The notes beneath the pieces were generated by a model. That model saw nothing but the letters and a program-made list of their open reading frames with translations. It was not told the origin of the DNA and did not search any database. Source: an uncultured Bacilli bacterium (lineage in GTDB: Bacteria > Bacillota_I > Bacilli_A > RF39 > UBA660). Taken from it: a DNA stretch of 6,913 nucleotides. Shown here in pieces: positions 6,804 through 6,913 of this stretch. The position numbers and the translations under genes were made by a program. How positions within the stretch are numbered: the first letter of the stretch is position 1; each line of letters opens with the position of its first letter. The stretch lies in assembly GCA_934133015.1 (NCBI GenBank), contig CAKPAQ010000046.1:1-6913 (forward strand), in the 5' to 3' direction.

Positions 6804-6913
6804 TTGATAAAAATGATAGTAGTAGATTTAGATGGTACTATTTTAGATGATGACAAAAAAGTACCATCTACAACCAAACAATACTTAACCAAATTAAAGA
6901 ATAATGGTTACAT
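6804..6913 (+). CDS. HAD-superfamily hydrolase, Cof-like (5' end only)
   Basis: Only the first 36 codons are present; the gene runs off the window. The N-terminus reads MIKMIVVDLDGTILDDDKKV followed by PSTTKQYLTKLKNNGY. This contains HAD motif I, DxDGT (DLDGT, residues 8-12), where the first aspartate is the phosphoryl-accepting nucleophile and the second the acid/base. The following D-D-K-K-V-P-S-T-T pattern and the helix leading to NNGY are typical of the Cof-type (class IIB) sugar-phosphate or nucleotide phosphatases common in Firmicutes; the substrate cannot be told from this fragment. The chosen start is TTG at 6804 because of the AGAGGA spacing; ATG at 6813 would shorten the protein by three residues. 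It begins 20 bases after the polC stop with no terminator between them, so it is probably co-transcribed with polC, though a functional link is not implied. Confidence 0.88.
   Translation, partial: MIKMIVVDLDGTILDDDKKVPSTTKQYLTKLKNNGY

Noticed and set aside
6695..6892. Minus-strand 65-codon open frame over the polC end and HAD start
   Set aside because: It overlaps two well-supported genes on the other strand and shows no recognisable motif.

Overview
The window looks like a chromosomal replication locus from a very AT-rich, low-GC Gram-positive bacterium (Bacillota, or a close relative such as an uncultured Bacilli/Erysipelotrichia-like gut lineage). The evidence is a PolC-type DNA polymerase III, which is characteristic of that group, alongside a short Gram-positive-type DnaE, strong AAGGAGG-like ribosome binding sites and A/T-ending codons. 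Every tryptophan codon in the complete genes is TGG and no gene reads through TGA. This argues for the standard bacterial code and against a classical Mycoplasma with UGA=Trp. The genus cannot be fixed from this window.

Layout, all on the + strand: (1) 1-1049, the 3' third of dnaE, cut by the window edge. (2) 1121-1951, an unrecognised 276-residue protein with a GTG start and a strong Shine-Dalgarno. (3) 1950-1976, a perfect AT-rich hairpin followed by five T, only 16 bases before the next start codon. (4) 1993-6783, complete polC, 1596 residues, about 150 residues longer than typical PolC because of several insertions. (5) 6804-6913, the first 36 codons of a HAD-superfamily (Cof-like) phosphatase with a TTG start, 20 bases after polC. 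The window has no RNA gene, mobile element or CRISPR array that I can see, and no intergenic stretch longer than 72 bases.

In Gram-positive bacteria with two C-family polymerases, DnaE extends RNA primers briefly and then hands over to PolC, the processive proofreading replicase bound to the sliding clamp. Here the two genes lie less than 1 kb apart in the same direction with one unknown gene between them. In Bacillus subtilis dnaE and polC are not neighbours. The points most worth a second look are this dnaE-orf-polC arrangement, the unknown protein inside it, two helical insertions in PolC (one in the PHP domain, one just before the polymerase palm), and the terminator-like hairpin directly in front of polC. 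I do not see a clearly novel defence or mobile system here.
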